From: Pararhizobium_B sp963760965
GTDB lineage: Bacteria; Pseudomonadota; Alphaproteobacteria; Rhizobiales; Rhizobiaceae
Direction of reading: 5' to 3'
DNA: 64,000 nucleotides
Assembly (NCBI GenBank): GCA_963760965.1
Contig: CAVXEW010000004.1
Coordinates: 31,027 to 95,026 of the forward strand
Positions within the stretch are counted from its first letter, which is position 1. The number at the start of each line of letters is the position of its first letter. The notes below the pieces were generated by a model. The model saw only the letters and a list, made by a program, of their open reading frames with translations, searched no databases and had not been told where the DNA came from. Both the position numbers and the translations under genes were made by a program. Below are positions 55,978 to 64,000 of this stretch, piece after piece.

Positions 55978-57684
55978 CTATTGCGGCTTCGCGACCGTGT
56001 AGAGACGGATCGCCAGCCTGTGGCCCTTGCTGTAGTTGATGCCCTCGACGGCGTCCCCCGGCCGGAGCCGCAGCCCGTATTTCCCCGCCGCCGCCAGGAA
56101 CGCCGGGCGCTCGCGGTCCGAGACGGCGGCGATCCCGCATTTCGGATGGCTTGCGAGGTAGTCCGCCGCGCCGGCTCCGTCGGTCAGGACGGTGCGGGTG
56201 CCGGCCAGGAAGACGAGGCTCGGTTCCTCGAACCCGGCCGAGGCGAGGACGCTGCCCGGGCAGGGCCGCCCGGCCCGGAATGCCTTCGCGATCGCGGGGC
56301 TCAGCCAGACCGGCGTCAGCGACGGCAAGACGAAGGTCATGACGAGGGCGAGGGTCGCGATCCCGCCGAACGCGGCGTAGCGGATCGAGGCGGCGGGCGG
56401 CACCGGCAGCCGGCCGGAGGCGAGCGCGCCGGTCAGCGAGTGCTGCCGCCGCGGCCAGGAGCGCCGGCCGGGGAGAGCGACCCGTCGAGCCAGGCCGGCA
56501 GCCCCACCGCCAGCGCCGCCAGCGCAAGCGTGGCGAGGACGTGGCCTGCCGAGCGTCAGCCATTCCAGCCAGCGCTGCCAGCGGCTCGCGAAGGGCGCCA
56601 TGAGCAGCCCCTCGCCGAGCGCCCAGGCGAGCGCCAGGATGACGGCCGGATAGATCGGCAGGGCGTATTGCGGCAGCTTGGTCGGCAGCGCCTCGATGAC
56701 GATCCAGTAGGGCACGTACCAGGCCACGAGGAAGGCGAGCCGCGGATCGTCGCGGAACCGGGTGAAGACCCGCAGCCCGCCGCGCAGCGCCATCAGGCCG
56801 AACGGCCACATGAAGACGACGAAGATCAGCGCGTAGAAGCCGGGCGGCGCGCCGTGGCTCTCCTGCGCGCCGGCGACCTTGCCGAGGAGGTCCTTGCCGA
56901 CGGATTCGCGTCCAGAAGGCCGTGCCGCTCTTCAGCGTGATCAGCACGAGCCAGGGCGCGGCGATCGCGACGACGATCGCGAAGCCGGCGACGCGGCTTC
57001 AGCCGCCTGAGCCAGCCGGCCTCGCGATGGTAGAGCGCAGAGCGACAGGACGGTGAGCAGGCTGACGAGCGGCGTCACCGGCCCCTTGATCATGATGCCG
57101 GCGCCGGTCGGCGACCCAGAAGACGAGCGGCGCGGCCCAGCCGGTTGGCCGCTCCTCGCGGTGGCCGATCCAGAGCGTCGCCAGCGCCGCCTGCGCGAAG
57201 ACGACGGTGGAGAGCAGGAAGGCGTCCGTCTTGGCGATGCGCGCCTCGAAGCACAGCATGAAGATCGCCGCCTGCGCGATCGCCGCCGTCAGCCCGGCCG
57301 CGCCGCCGAACAGCCAGCGTGCCGAGCCAGCCGACGCCGAGGACGGCGAGCGTCGCGCCGAGGACCGAGACCAGCCGGTAGACCCAGATCGGCGCGTCGG
57401 CGCCCTGGCCGGCGAGGGCGATCGCCGCCGACTGCAGCCAGTAGATGCCGAGCGGCTTCTTGTAGCGCGTCTCGTCCTGGAAGTGGATGTCGACATAGTT
57501 GCCGGTCTCCGACCATCTGCCGCGTCGCCTGGACGTAGCGCGCCTCGTCGCGGTCCGTCGGCGGCAGGGTGGAGATGCCCGGCAGGTAGGCGGCGAGGCA
57601 GAGGAGGACGAGAAGCACGATCCGCGCCGGCCCGAGGCCGTGGCGCAGCAGCCTGAAGCGGGCGCCGCTGGTCGCTGCGTCCAT
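55978..57684 (-). CDS. GT39/ArnT-like membrane glycosyltransferase (multiply frameshifted)
   Basis: Corrected, a ~560-residue polytopic transferase of the PMT_2/ArnT type that uses polyprenyl-phosphate sugars in the periplasm. The first part has a membrane helix and STLPPTDRDEARYVQATRQM, whose DRDE is the metal-binding motif. A shift near 57510 leads to TGNYVDIHFQDETRYKKPLG and IYWLQSAAIAL; further shifts lead to AAIFMLCFEARIAKTDAFLL and ATLWIGHREERPTGWAAPLV. The C-terminal half (WYVPYWIVIEALPTKLPQYA ... PAVILALAWALGEG ... GLRLRPGDAVEGINYSKGHR) ends at 55978. At least five indels are needed. Likely target is lipid A or another envelope glycan, given the operon. Confidence 0.75.
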
Positions 57685-57723
57685 CGTCTGCCTTCGCGTC
57701 GCGCGCGCCGCCGGCCGACCCGC

Positions 57724-58053
57724 TCAGTCGGTCTTGGCCATCGCCTTCTTCTCGTTGGCGATCAGCCAGAGATTGCGGATGTAGATGACGAGGCCGAGGC
57801 CCTGTCCGGCGATGAAGACCGGATCCTGCCGCTCGATCGCGTAGATCAGCAGCAGGAAGCCGCCGCCGAGCGAGAAGAACCAGAAGGCGACCGGCACGAC
57901 GCTGCGCTTGGCCTTCTCCGAGGCCAGCCACTGCACGAGGAAGCGCATGGTGAAGCAGATCTGCGCGACGAAGCCGAGCGCCACCCACCAGTCGAACTGG
58001 TCGATGAAGACCGTGTCGAACCAGCCGGCGAGATGGGAGAACATGTCAGCCAT
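57724..58053 (-). CDS. lipid-A-disaccharide synthase N-terminal (LAB_N) domain protein
   Basis: A 109-residue membrane protein with three helices (about 20-45, 52-72, 80-98) carrying the LAB_N pattern: WVALGFVAQICFTMRFLVQW, KRSVVPVAFWFFSLGGGFLL, and GLVIYIRNLWLI. Free-standing LAB_N proteins accompany GT2 and ArnT-like genes in envelope-modification operons. It may help move or present the lipid-linked sugar (inference). It overlaps the GT2 gene by 8 bp and lies 39 bp before the GT39 gene. Confidence 0.85.
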   Translation of the reverse strand: MADMFSHLAGWFDTVFIDQFDWWVALGFVAQICFTMRFLVQWLASEKAKRSVVPVAFWFFSLGGGFLLLIYAIERQDPVFIAGQGLGLVIYIRNLWLIANEKKAMAKTD

Positions 58054-58767
58054 GCGTGACCTCGCTGATGGTCGGCAGCGTCTTGCGCCGGCGCCTCAGC
58101 CACCAGACGCCGTAGAGATCGAGGATGCCGCGCAAGCCGCGGTCGAGGATGCCGTAGTTCGATTTTCCGTGCCGGCGCTCGCGGTCGACGACGTCGATGT
58201 GGATCACGCCGTAGCCCTCGCGCAGCACGAGCGCCGGCAGGTAGCGGTGCCAGCCGTCGAAATAGGGCAGCTGGCGGAAGATCTCCGTGTGGATCGCCTT
58301 CAGCCCGCAGCCGGAATCGCGCGTCTGGTCCTTGAGCATGCGAGCTGCGAAGGCCGTTCGCCGCGCGCGAGGAGAGCTGCTTCAGCTTCGTGTCGGTGCG
58401 CTTCAGCCGCTGGCCGGCGGCGATGCCGACCGACGGGCCGGCCGCCGCGAGCGCCTCGGCGAGGCGGGGCAGGTAGGCCGGGTCGTTCTGCCCGTCGCCG
58501 TCCATGGTGACGACGATCGCGCCGCTGCGCGGCGAGCATGCCCGAGCGCACCGCCGCGCTCTGCCCGGCGGAGCGGTCGTGCCGGATGTGCCGGAGCGGC
58601 AGCCCGGCGCCGATGCGCCCGGCGAGCACCTCGCCGGTGCGGTCGGTCGAGCCGTCGTCGACGACCAGCACCTCGTAGTCGCCGCCGGCCATCGCCGCGT
58701 CGACCTCGTCCAGAAGAAATGCCAGATTCTCCGCTTCATTCCGGCAGGGAATGACGATCGAAATCAT
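58046..58767 (-). CDS. GT2 polyprenyl-phosphate glycosyltransferase (frameshifted)
   Basis: Corrected, a ~240-residue GT-A-fold transferase of the DPM1/ArnC type. The start is MISIVIPCRNEAENLAFLLD with EVLVVDDGSTDRTGEVL; after a shift near 58528 comes GAIVVTMDGDGQNDPAYLPR and KQLSSRAANGLRS; after another near 58340, MLKDQTRDSGCGLKAI and LPYFDGWHRYLPALVLREGY and RRHGKSNYGI. It should build a polyprenyl-phosphate sugar for the ArnT-like enzyme. First gene of the GT2-LAB_N-GT39 operon. Confidence 0.82.
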
Positions 58768-59036
58768 GCCGTGGTCCAAATTTTTCCGCCGCCCCTCGAG
58801 GGGCGCCGCCTCAATATCACCCTTGGCCGGATGAGGCCACAGCCTGTTGGACGGGGCAGGGGATAACGCCGGCGCGACGCCGCGCCGCACGCGTGCCGGT
58901 TGTTGCAGTTCGGCAACTCGGGAGCGGCGATGCCCGGCAACCGGCTGCAGTCAGGGCGAGCTTTGTTGCTTTGGTAAGACCTTTGCGTGTATCAGGACGT
59001 GTTAAAGGAAAAAGCATCCACGGGAGAGGCAGGGAG

Positions 59037-59513
59037 ATGAAGGCACTGATTTTCGCCGCGGCAGCCATGTGCGTGCTGCCGGTCACGTCAAAGGCGGGGC
59101 AGCTCGTCTACACGCCGGTCAACCCGTCCTTCGGCGGCAACCCGCTGAACTCCTCGCACCTCCTGTCGATCGCCAACGCCCAGCGCGACGCGACAGCGAG
59201 CGACGCCAAGAAGACCAGCAGCTCCTCGTCGGGGCTGTCGTCCTCGCCGGGCAGCTCGCAGACCAGCGACGCGCAGCTCTTCGTCCAGCAGCTGCAGGGG
59301 CGGCTGCTCTCCGCGCTCGCGAGCCAGGTCACCGACGCGATCTTCGGCACCAACCCGCAGGATTCCGGCACGGTGAAGTTCGGCGACACGACCGTCACCT
59401 TCAACCGGAGCCTGACCTCGATCGACCTCTCCATCTACGACGCCACGACCGGGACCACGACGCAGATTTCCGTTCCGCAGCTGGTCACCAACAACAACAC
59501 GCCGATCAACTGA
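59037..59513 (+). CDS. csgF: curli assembly protein CsgF
   Basis: A 158-residue exported protein: signal peptide MKALIFAAAAMCVLPVTSKA, then GQLVYTPVNPSFGGNPLNSS and HLLSIANAQRDA, the highly conserved CsgF N-terminus that caps the CsgG pore. The C-terminal part has LFVQQLQGRLLSALASQVTD and TFNRSLTSIDLSIYDATTG. A Ser-rich linker lies between. CsgF couples secretion to nucleation of curli fibres at the cell surface. AGGGAG precedes ATG 59037. csgG follows after 48 bp. Confidence 0.95.
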   Translation: MKALIFAAAAMCVLPVTSKAGQLVYTPVNPSFGGNPLNSSHLLSIANAQRDATASDAKKTSSSSSGLSSSPGSSQTSDAQLFVQQLQGRLLSALASQVTDAIFGTNPQDSGTVKFGDTTVTFNRSLTSIDLSIYDATTGTTTQISVPQLVTNNNTPIN

Positions 59514-59561
59514 CCGGCCGCCTCTTCGCCGGACTTGTGCTTGGTTTCCCGGGAAATTCCG

Positions 59562-60665
59562 ATGTTCAGATTGTACCCCCTTCGTGCGCGCACACTGATG
59601 ACCTGCGCGATGCTCGCCTCCCTCGCTGCCGCCTCGGGCTGCGTGGCCGACGGCAACGCGCTCATCGAGCAGCCGGCCCTTGCCGCGGTCACGCCGGTCA
59701 ACAACTCGCTGCGCGACCTGCCGCCGCCGAAGAAGAAGGTCACCGTCGCCGTCTATGATTTCGGCGACCTCACCGGCCAGTACAAGGACAGCGACACGGT
59801 GCAGACCCTGTCGCGCGCCGTCACCCAGGGCGGCGCGCGCGCTGCTGATCAAGGCGCTGGAGGACGCGGGCAACCGCCGCTGGTTCGATGTCCTGGAGCG
59901 CAACCAGCTGAACGATCTCCTGAAGGAGCGCCAGATCATCACCGAGATGCGCCGCATCTACAGGAACGAGCAGAAGATCAGCCCGGCCGCCCTGCCGCCG
60001 CTGATGCATGCCGGCATCATCCTCGAAGGCGGCATCACCGGCTACGACACCAACATCATGACCGGCGGCCTCGGCGCCGCCTATCTCGGCATCGGCGCCA
60101 ACACCAAATACGTCAAGAACACGGTGACGGTGACGCTGCAGGGCGGTGTCGACCAAGACCGGCGAGGTGCTCGCCTCCGTCAACACCCGCAAGGCAGATC
60201 GCCTCCTACCAGCTTCAGGGCAACGTCTTCCGCTATCTCGAGCTCGACAAGCTGCTCGAGGCGGACGCCGGCGTCACCTACAACGAGCCGAAGCAGATCG
60301 CCGTCGAGGGCGCCATCGACAAGGCGGTGCTGGCGCTGGTCGCCAAGGGGGCGCAGCTCGGCATCTGGCACTTCGCCGACAAGCAGGCCGGGCAGCAATT
60401 CGTCGACAACTACCTCAACGAGAAGTTCAAGAACAACCTGACCCTCGCCGAGCAGACGATGCCGCCCCCGGTGACGCGCAACGCCAACATGAACCCCTTC
60501 ACGAAGCCGGCCGTCCACCACGCCTCCTACGTCAGGAGCCAGCCGATCAAGCCGGCCGCGCAGCCCTCGCGCAACACCGGCCCGGACCACAGCATTCCGG
60601 AGGACTACCGGCGACAGCAGATGCTGCCGCCGCCTCCGCAGCCGAGCGAGCAGCCGGCCGGCTGA
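59562..60665 (+). CDS. csgG: curli secretion channel CsgG (frameshifted)
   Basis: An outer-membrane lipoprotein pore for curlin export. Signal peptide with lipobox AAASGC (Cys27), then KVTVAVYDFGDLTGQYKDSD. After a shift near 59838 in a CGCGCG run: ALLIKALEDAGNRRWFDVLE, ERQIITEMRRIYRNEQKI, AGIILEGGITGYDTN and GAAYLGIGANTKYVKNTVTV. After shifts near 60148 and 60195: TKTGEVLASVNTRK and QIASYQLQGNVFRYLELDKL, then a Pro-rich tail ending at 60665. Three shifts, one each at a dinucleotide repeat or homopolymer-like spot, restore ~367 residues. A terminator follows. Confidence 0.92.
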   Translation: MFRLYPLRARTLMTCAMLASLAAASGCVADGNALIEQPALAAVTPVNNSLRDLPPPKKKVTVAVYDFGDLTGQYKDSDTVQTLSRAVTQGGARAADQGAGGRGQPPLVRCPGAQPAERSPEGAPDHHRDAPHLQERAEDQPGRPAAADACRHHPRRRHHRLRHQHHDRRPRRRLSRHRRQHQIRQEHGDGDAAGRCRPRPARCSPPSTPARQIASYQLQGNVFRYLELDKLLEADAGVTYNEPKQIAVEGAIDKAVLALVAKGAQLGIWHFADKQAGQQFVDNYLNEKFKNNLTLAEQTMPPPVTRNANMNPFTKPAVHHASYVRSQPIKPAAQPSRNTGPDHSIPEDYRRQQMLPPPPQPSEQPAG

Positions 60666-60691
60666 CGGGCCGGAAGACGGAGTCATGAACG

Positions 60692-60718
60692 ACGGCGCCC
60701 CCTGGGGCGCCGTTTTCG
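60692..60718 (+). terminator. rho-independent terminator after csgG
   Basis: ACGGCGCCCC (60692-60701) pairs perfectly with GGGGCGCCGT (60704-60713), followed by TTTTC. It lies 26 bases past the csgG stop and separates csgFG from the curlin subunit genes. Confidence 0.85.
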
Positions 60719-61213
60719 TTTCGGCATTCTGCGCCCGGCACTTTCATAAAGGTGCAACTTGAGGGCGTCTCCTCTCGGGGCGCTTTCGATCGTCTCTGCG
60801 CCGAATGCTATCCTATGGCGCTTGGCAGTTCACGCTCGTCCGGATTTGTTGTATCAGGCATATCATATTGAATTATAAAATGTATTTCGCACAGGAACGG
60901 CGCTCGGGACGTGCGTCGGCGCGCGTCGTTAACCAAAGATACCGTCATGTCGTGGTTAATGTTGCGTTTATCATTGACTGCGAATTTACTAATGAATTAC
61001 AAATCAGGGCGTGTAAGAATTTGGGTGGCAAATCTAAGGGGCATCTATTGGGAATGAACGTCAGGACGAAGTAATCCTGCTTCCTTCCCAGCGAAAATTC
61101 ACCAGCCATCGCGGCTTGAACCGGTCGACGTGAGCGTTGCCCGAGGAGGCTGCTTTGTCCCTTCGATTGCCGGAGGCAGAGGTTGAAATGGCGCCAATGC
61201 AGAGAGCAGGATC
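60719..61213 (+). other. A/T-rich intergenic leader before the first curlin gene
   Basis: This gap is much richer in A/T than the rest of the window, especially 60840-61060. It contains the promoter module at 60929-61004 and then about 210 bases of leader before ATG 61214. An 89-codon frame at 60805-61074 runs through the promoter and has no ribosome binding site or recognisable sequence; I do not consider it a gene. Confidence 0.5.
60929..61004 (+). promoter_or_regulatory. curlin promoter module, copy 1, with CtrA-like site
   Basis: TTGACT (-35, 60974-60979) and TTACAA (-10, 60997-61002) are spaced by 17 bases. Just upstream is TTAA-N7-TTTA (60956-60970), one base from the CtrA consensus TTAA-N7-TTAA. 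An inverted repeat TTAACCA (60929-60935)/TGGTTAA (60953-60959) overlaps it. The block from GGTTAAT to TAATGA recurs at 63936 with the same 20-base offset between GGTTAAT and TTGACT. CtrA binding is inferred. Confidence 0.6.
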
Positions 61214-62472
61214 ATGAGAAAAATCATGGCTGTTTCAGCGGTAATCCTGATGGTTGGCGGCATTGCCTATGCCTCGGACGGCAACACGGTCTACGTGGAT
61301 CAGAATGGCGAGAGAAACTCCGCCGAGATCTCGCAGAACGGCGGCGGAAACCAGTTCGGCAAGGGGCTCGATCCGTCGTGCAGTACGAAAGCGGAACCGG
61401 ATCGATGCGAAGCAAGCGGGTTCGCGCAATCGGGCCGGGAGCAGCGGCGCAGGTCTTCTTGGGTTCGAACCGGGCGACCGAGGCATCGACCAGACAGGCA
61501 GCGGAAATCGCTTTCGGCTGCGCCAGAACGGTGACCGAAACGAATAGAGACCGTCCAGCAGACCGGCCACGCACTTGGGGCTGGCAAGTCTGACGTGCTT
61601 GGCGTTGATCAGGAAGGTCACGACCGGATCGGTATGCTGATCAGAAGAACGATGTTATTGCGCGGAACCCCGCAGAGCAAAACAAGGCTACAATCGACCA
61701 GCATGGGTCCGGCAATATGATTGCCGCAGTCCGGCAAGTCGGTCATTCCAACACCCTGGTGATCTCTCAGGCAAACGGAGCCGGCAATTTCATTGGCGTC
61801 GCTGACCAGGGCTTGCTGGGAGCCGCCGACCACAACGCCGCCGGAACGATTAAGCTGGCGCAGGACGGCAGCCGGAACACGATCTTTTCCGCCGCGCAGG
61901 TCGGACACGACAACAAGATGCGCATCGCCCAGCAAGGCGATGCGAACACTGTATTTGCCGCCTCGTCAGATCGGGGCTTCGAACATATGGCGCTTGAGTC
62001 GAACGGCGATGGAACTCGGCTGGGCGCGAGCCAGTGGGGCAGCCACAATTCAGGTACGGGTCAAGGTGACGGCTGACCGGTCCGACGGCTCGAGCGACGG
62101 CAACAGTGCGGATACTCGCAGGAGGAACTTCAAGTACGTCAAGCTGGACATCAGGGGTGACGGCAACGGCTCGGGCAGCTTTTCCGGCGCAGCGGCAGCA
62201 GTCGGTCTCGATGCTGGCGCGATCTCGCAAGGGTCCCTTCTTGGCACCGGCTCCGACAACCGAATCAGCCTGCAGATCGATGATGAAACCGGCTCTGGCC
62301 TGGGCGGAAGGGCCAATCTGTTCGCCTTCGCTCAGAAAGGCTCCCGACAACACTATCGAGGGCAGGCAGTTCGGCAACAGCAATCAGGCTGCCGTCAGCC
62401 AGGTCGGTCGCGGCAATGGAACGTACTTCAGCCAAGGTCGGCCCGTCCAACGTGATCGGTGTAAAGCAGTGA
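61214..62472 (+). CDS. curlin-repeat amyloid subunit 1 (large, multiply frameshifted)
   Basis: Exported protein (MRKIMAVSAVILMVGGIAYA signal) followed by curlin-type repeats. The repeats are scattered over all three frames: NTVYVDQNGERNSAEISQNG (frame of the start), VVQYESGTG, GIDQTGSGNRFRLRQNGDRN, TVQQTGHALGAGKSDVLGVD, ATIDQHGSGNMIAAVRQVGH, LVISQANGAGNFIGVADQG, IKLAQDGSRNTIFSAAQVGH, MRIAQQGDANTVF, YVKLDIRGDGNGSG, ISLQIDDETGSG, GRQFGNSNQAAVSQVGRGNG, ending GPSNVIGVKQ at 62472. At least seven shifts are needed. Corrected length is ~415 residues, far above the ~150 of E. coli CsgA/CsgB. The C-terminal VGVKQ-like end resembles curlin nucleators. Which of CsgA or CsgB it matches is unclear. Confidence 0.75.
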
Positions 62473-62672
62473 AGAATTTGCCCGGCGGCACCTGCCGTCG
62501 GCTCGCGCGGAATTTGCCGCCCTCCGGCATGGAGCCGATGGCGGCAACGGTCTGGAAAAGGCCGGCAGGAAGAAAATGGACGACGCCTGCCCTGGGCACG
62601 CGTGAAGGGTGTCGTTTCAGTTCAGATCAAAAATGGTGGCGTGGACCGTCACCTTCATTGAGGAGAGTGAAA

Positions 62673-63720
62673 ATGAGTAAGACACTTGCACTGACCAGCG
62701 CCCTTGCGCTGATCCTCGCGTCGGGCTCCGCCTTTGCGGCCGATAACTACGCGAACTCGACGCAGACCGGCGACAGCAACTCGTCGCAGATCACCCAGAA
62801 CTCCCAGCAGGGCCACGGTCATCACGCCACGTCCGACGTGACGGGCGACCACAATACCGTCGGCATCGACCAGACGTCAACTACCGATGGGTTACGGCTG
62901 GGCTTCCGTAAAGGTCGACGGCTATGCCGGCCAAGGCGACTACAACTCCGTCGATGTCGGCCAGTCAAGCTTCCAGGGAAGCGACAGCAATCAGCAGAAG
63001 GCCAACATCGACGTCTATGGTGATGGCAACGACATCACTACGACGCAGAAGTACGGGACCCAGCCCCAGCCGAACAGGCTGACGGTGAAGATTCGCGGCA
63101 ATGCCGAGGGCAGCAACAACACGCTGGGACGTTTTCACATGGCAACGGCGAGACGTCCACGACCACGATCTGGGGCGACCACAACAATGTCGGCGTCAAC
63201 CAGGGAGCTGGTGCCAACACCGCCACGGTCTACATCGACGGCAACGCCAACGACGATGAGGGTGACTACAACCTCGTCCAGGTCAGCCAGGATCACGGCA
63301 CGCAGGGCTATCAGGGCAATACCGCAACCGTGAAAATCTACGGCGACGGCAACAATCTCGGCAAGGCGTTCTCAGCCGGCCGAGGCGGGCGCGATCGCTG
63401 GCGGGCTGAACCCCGGCGACATCAAGCAGAGCGGCGCGCTCAACGTGGCCCGCGTGAACCTTGGCACGCCGGGCAAGCTGAATGCCAACAACAACGCCTT
63501 TGCCGTTCAGCAGACCGGCTACGACAACGCCCTGTACCAGAACACCACCGGCGACTGGAACCAGTCAGTGGTTCTGCAGAACGGCGACGCGAACGGAGCC
63601 AACCTGACGCAGATCGGCAACTACAACGTGGCCACCATGCAGCAGACGGGCGCAAGCAACTCTTCAGTTGTGACCCAGAACGGAAGCTACAACCACAACG
63701 TGGTCAATCAGACCAACTGA
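62673..63720 (+). CDS. curlin-repeat amyloid subunit 2 (frameshifted)
   Basis: Exported protein: signal MSKTLALTSALALILASGSA, mature start ADNYANSTQTGDSNSSQITQ. Asn/Gln/Gly-rich repeats continue after a shift near 62885 (VDGYAGQGDYNSVDVGQSSF, IDVYGDGNDITTTQ, VKIRGNAEGSNNTLG), a shift near 63130 (HGNGETSTTTIWGDHNNVGV, ATVYIDGNANDDEGDYNLVQ, TVKIYGDGNNLGKAF) and one near 63375 (AFAVQQTGYDNALYQNTTGD, NQSVVLQNGDANGANLTQIG, NYNVATMQQTGASNSSVVTQ), ending VVNQTN at 63720. Corrected length ~348. Imperfect central repeats alternate with YGDGN blocks unlike CsgA. AGGAG precedes ATG 62673, 200 bases after subunit 1. Confidence 0.8.
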
Positions 63721-63741
63721 CGGCTGGAGAGAGTGAAGCGC

Positions 63742-63765
63742 AGGCCGGGGCGCGCGCCCCGGCCT
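63742..63765. terminator. 24-bp perfect palindrome after the curlin genes
   Basis: AGGCCGGGGCGC and its reverse complement form a perfect 24-base palindrome 21 bases past the stop of curlin subunit 2. A T-rich stretch (TTACTCTTGTTTT) lies ~24 bases further. It probably ends the curlin transcript, though the T run is not adjacent. Confidence 0.6.
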
Positions 63766-63935
63766 GTACCTGTATTCAAGCAGGTTCCTTACTCTTGTTT
63801 TACTCGCAGGCGAATCGAAAGATCGGAAGCCGTCCTGGTCGCCACCAACATCTTTCAGAGCGCTGTCTGATCAAAAGGCCCATGAAATTCTAGGGTGCCG
63901 AGATCTGCTACCTAGACAATCCGAGGTAGAGAAGC

Positions 63936-63985
63936 GGTTAATTTCCGATTAATCGTTGACTGCGAATTTCCTAATGAGCTATCAA
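63936..63985 (+). promoter_or_regulatory. curlin promoter module, copy 2, with TTAA-N7-TTAA
   Basis: A perfect CtrA-type site TTAA-N7-TTAA (63938-63952) lies four bases upstream of TTGACT (63956-63961), with TATCAA (63980-63985) as a -10 candidate after an 18-base spacer. The stretch TTGACTGCGAATTT followed one base later by CTAATGA is shared with copy 1 at 60974. The gene it drives lies beyond the right edge and is probably another curli gene. The rest of 63721-64000 holds no gene that I can support. Confidence 0.6.
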
Positions 63986-64000
63986 TTACAACGTGCAAAA

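Noticed and set aside
60805..61074. 89-codon open frame before the first curlin gene
   Set aside because: It runs through the promoter module in A/T-rich DNA, has no ribosome binding site and no recognisable protein features.
59830..63400. Phase variation of curli genes by slipped-strand mispairing
   Set aside because: Some shifts are in CG or homopolymer runs, but the tracts are short and the same kind of error hits xylA, a penicillin-binding protein and other unrelated genes, so assembly error is simpler.
61214..63720. Periodic short repeats suggesting a CRISPR array or DNA satellite
   Set aside because: The periodicity is at protein level (curlin units); DNA repeats are degenerate, lack constant direct repeats and sit behind signal peptides.

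Overview
The window looks like the chromosome of a high-GC alphaproteobacterium of the order Hyphomicrobiales (Rhizobiales). The evidence is gene content and order: sufE with DUF5330/DUF6456 neighbours, a FeuN/FeuP/FeuQ-like system, ccmI-ccmE-ccmF-ccmH followed by a DegP-family gene, a response regulator/kinase pair and glnE, then pepN, with YcgN, DUF1491 and DUF2336 genes nearby. Codons are strongly G/C-ending and G+C is roughly two thirds by eye. The genus cannot be fixed from the sequence. No rRNA, tRNA, CRISPR array, insertion sequence or clear prophage was seen.

Layout. 0-10.4 kb: a free-standing DnaA C-terminal-like DNA-binding protein and a DUF6456 gene (both frameshifted), sufE, DUF5330, a membrane histidine kinase, a peptidoglycan-binding protein, DUF1491, DUF2336, a small conserved-looking protein, DUF1254/DUF1214 proteins and a class A penicillin-binding protein. 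10.5-25.6 kb: YcgN, a broken holin-like gene, feuN-feuP-feuQ, a surface lipoprotein, the cytochrome c maturation operon, a DegP homologue that lacks its catalytic His and Ser, a two-component pair and glnE. 25-41 kb: a PAS histidine kinase, pepN, an orphan xanthine-dehydrogenase-type large subunit, two transporters, a family-4-type uracil-DNA glycosylase, ETF-ubiquinone oxidoreductase, a lipid kinase and AMP nucleosidase. 41-55 kb: a YdeP-type molybdopterin oxidoreductase, a glutathione transferase, an aminotransferase, an AEC transporter, a cysteine-free Mrp ATPase, an MBL-FAH-DinB operon and xylBA. 55-58.8 kb: an HhH-GPD protein and a GT2/LAB_N/GT39 operon that probably modifies lipid A or another envelope glycan. 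59-64 kb: a curli amyloid locus with csgF, csgG and two long curlin-repeat genes.

Two things stand out. First, the curli locus carries two copies of one promoter module, ahead of the first curlin gene and again at the right edge of the window. Each has a CtrA-like TTAA-N7-TTAA (or near) site directly upstream of a -35 box, which suggests that amyloid expression is tied to the cell cycle and that the locus continues past the window. Second, the DegP homologue in the ccm/glnE cluster has kept its PDZ domains and the triad Asp but replaced the catalytic His and Ser, so it should be a pseudoprotease.

Caution on quality: single-base frameshifts are concentrated at 0-1 kb, 6.3-9.5 kb, 54.1 kb and 56-63.4 kb, often in homopolymers or CG repeats, and they hit genes that are normally essential or intact. 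The stretch 12-54 kb is almost free of them. Sequencing or assembly indels are the simplest explanation, so the broken genes are described as they would read if corrected.
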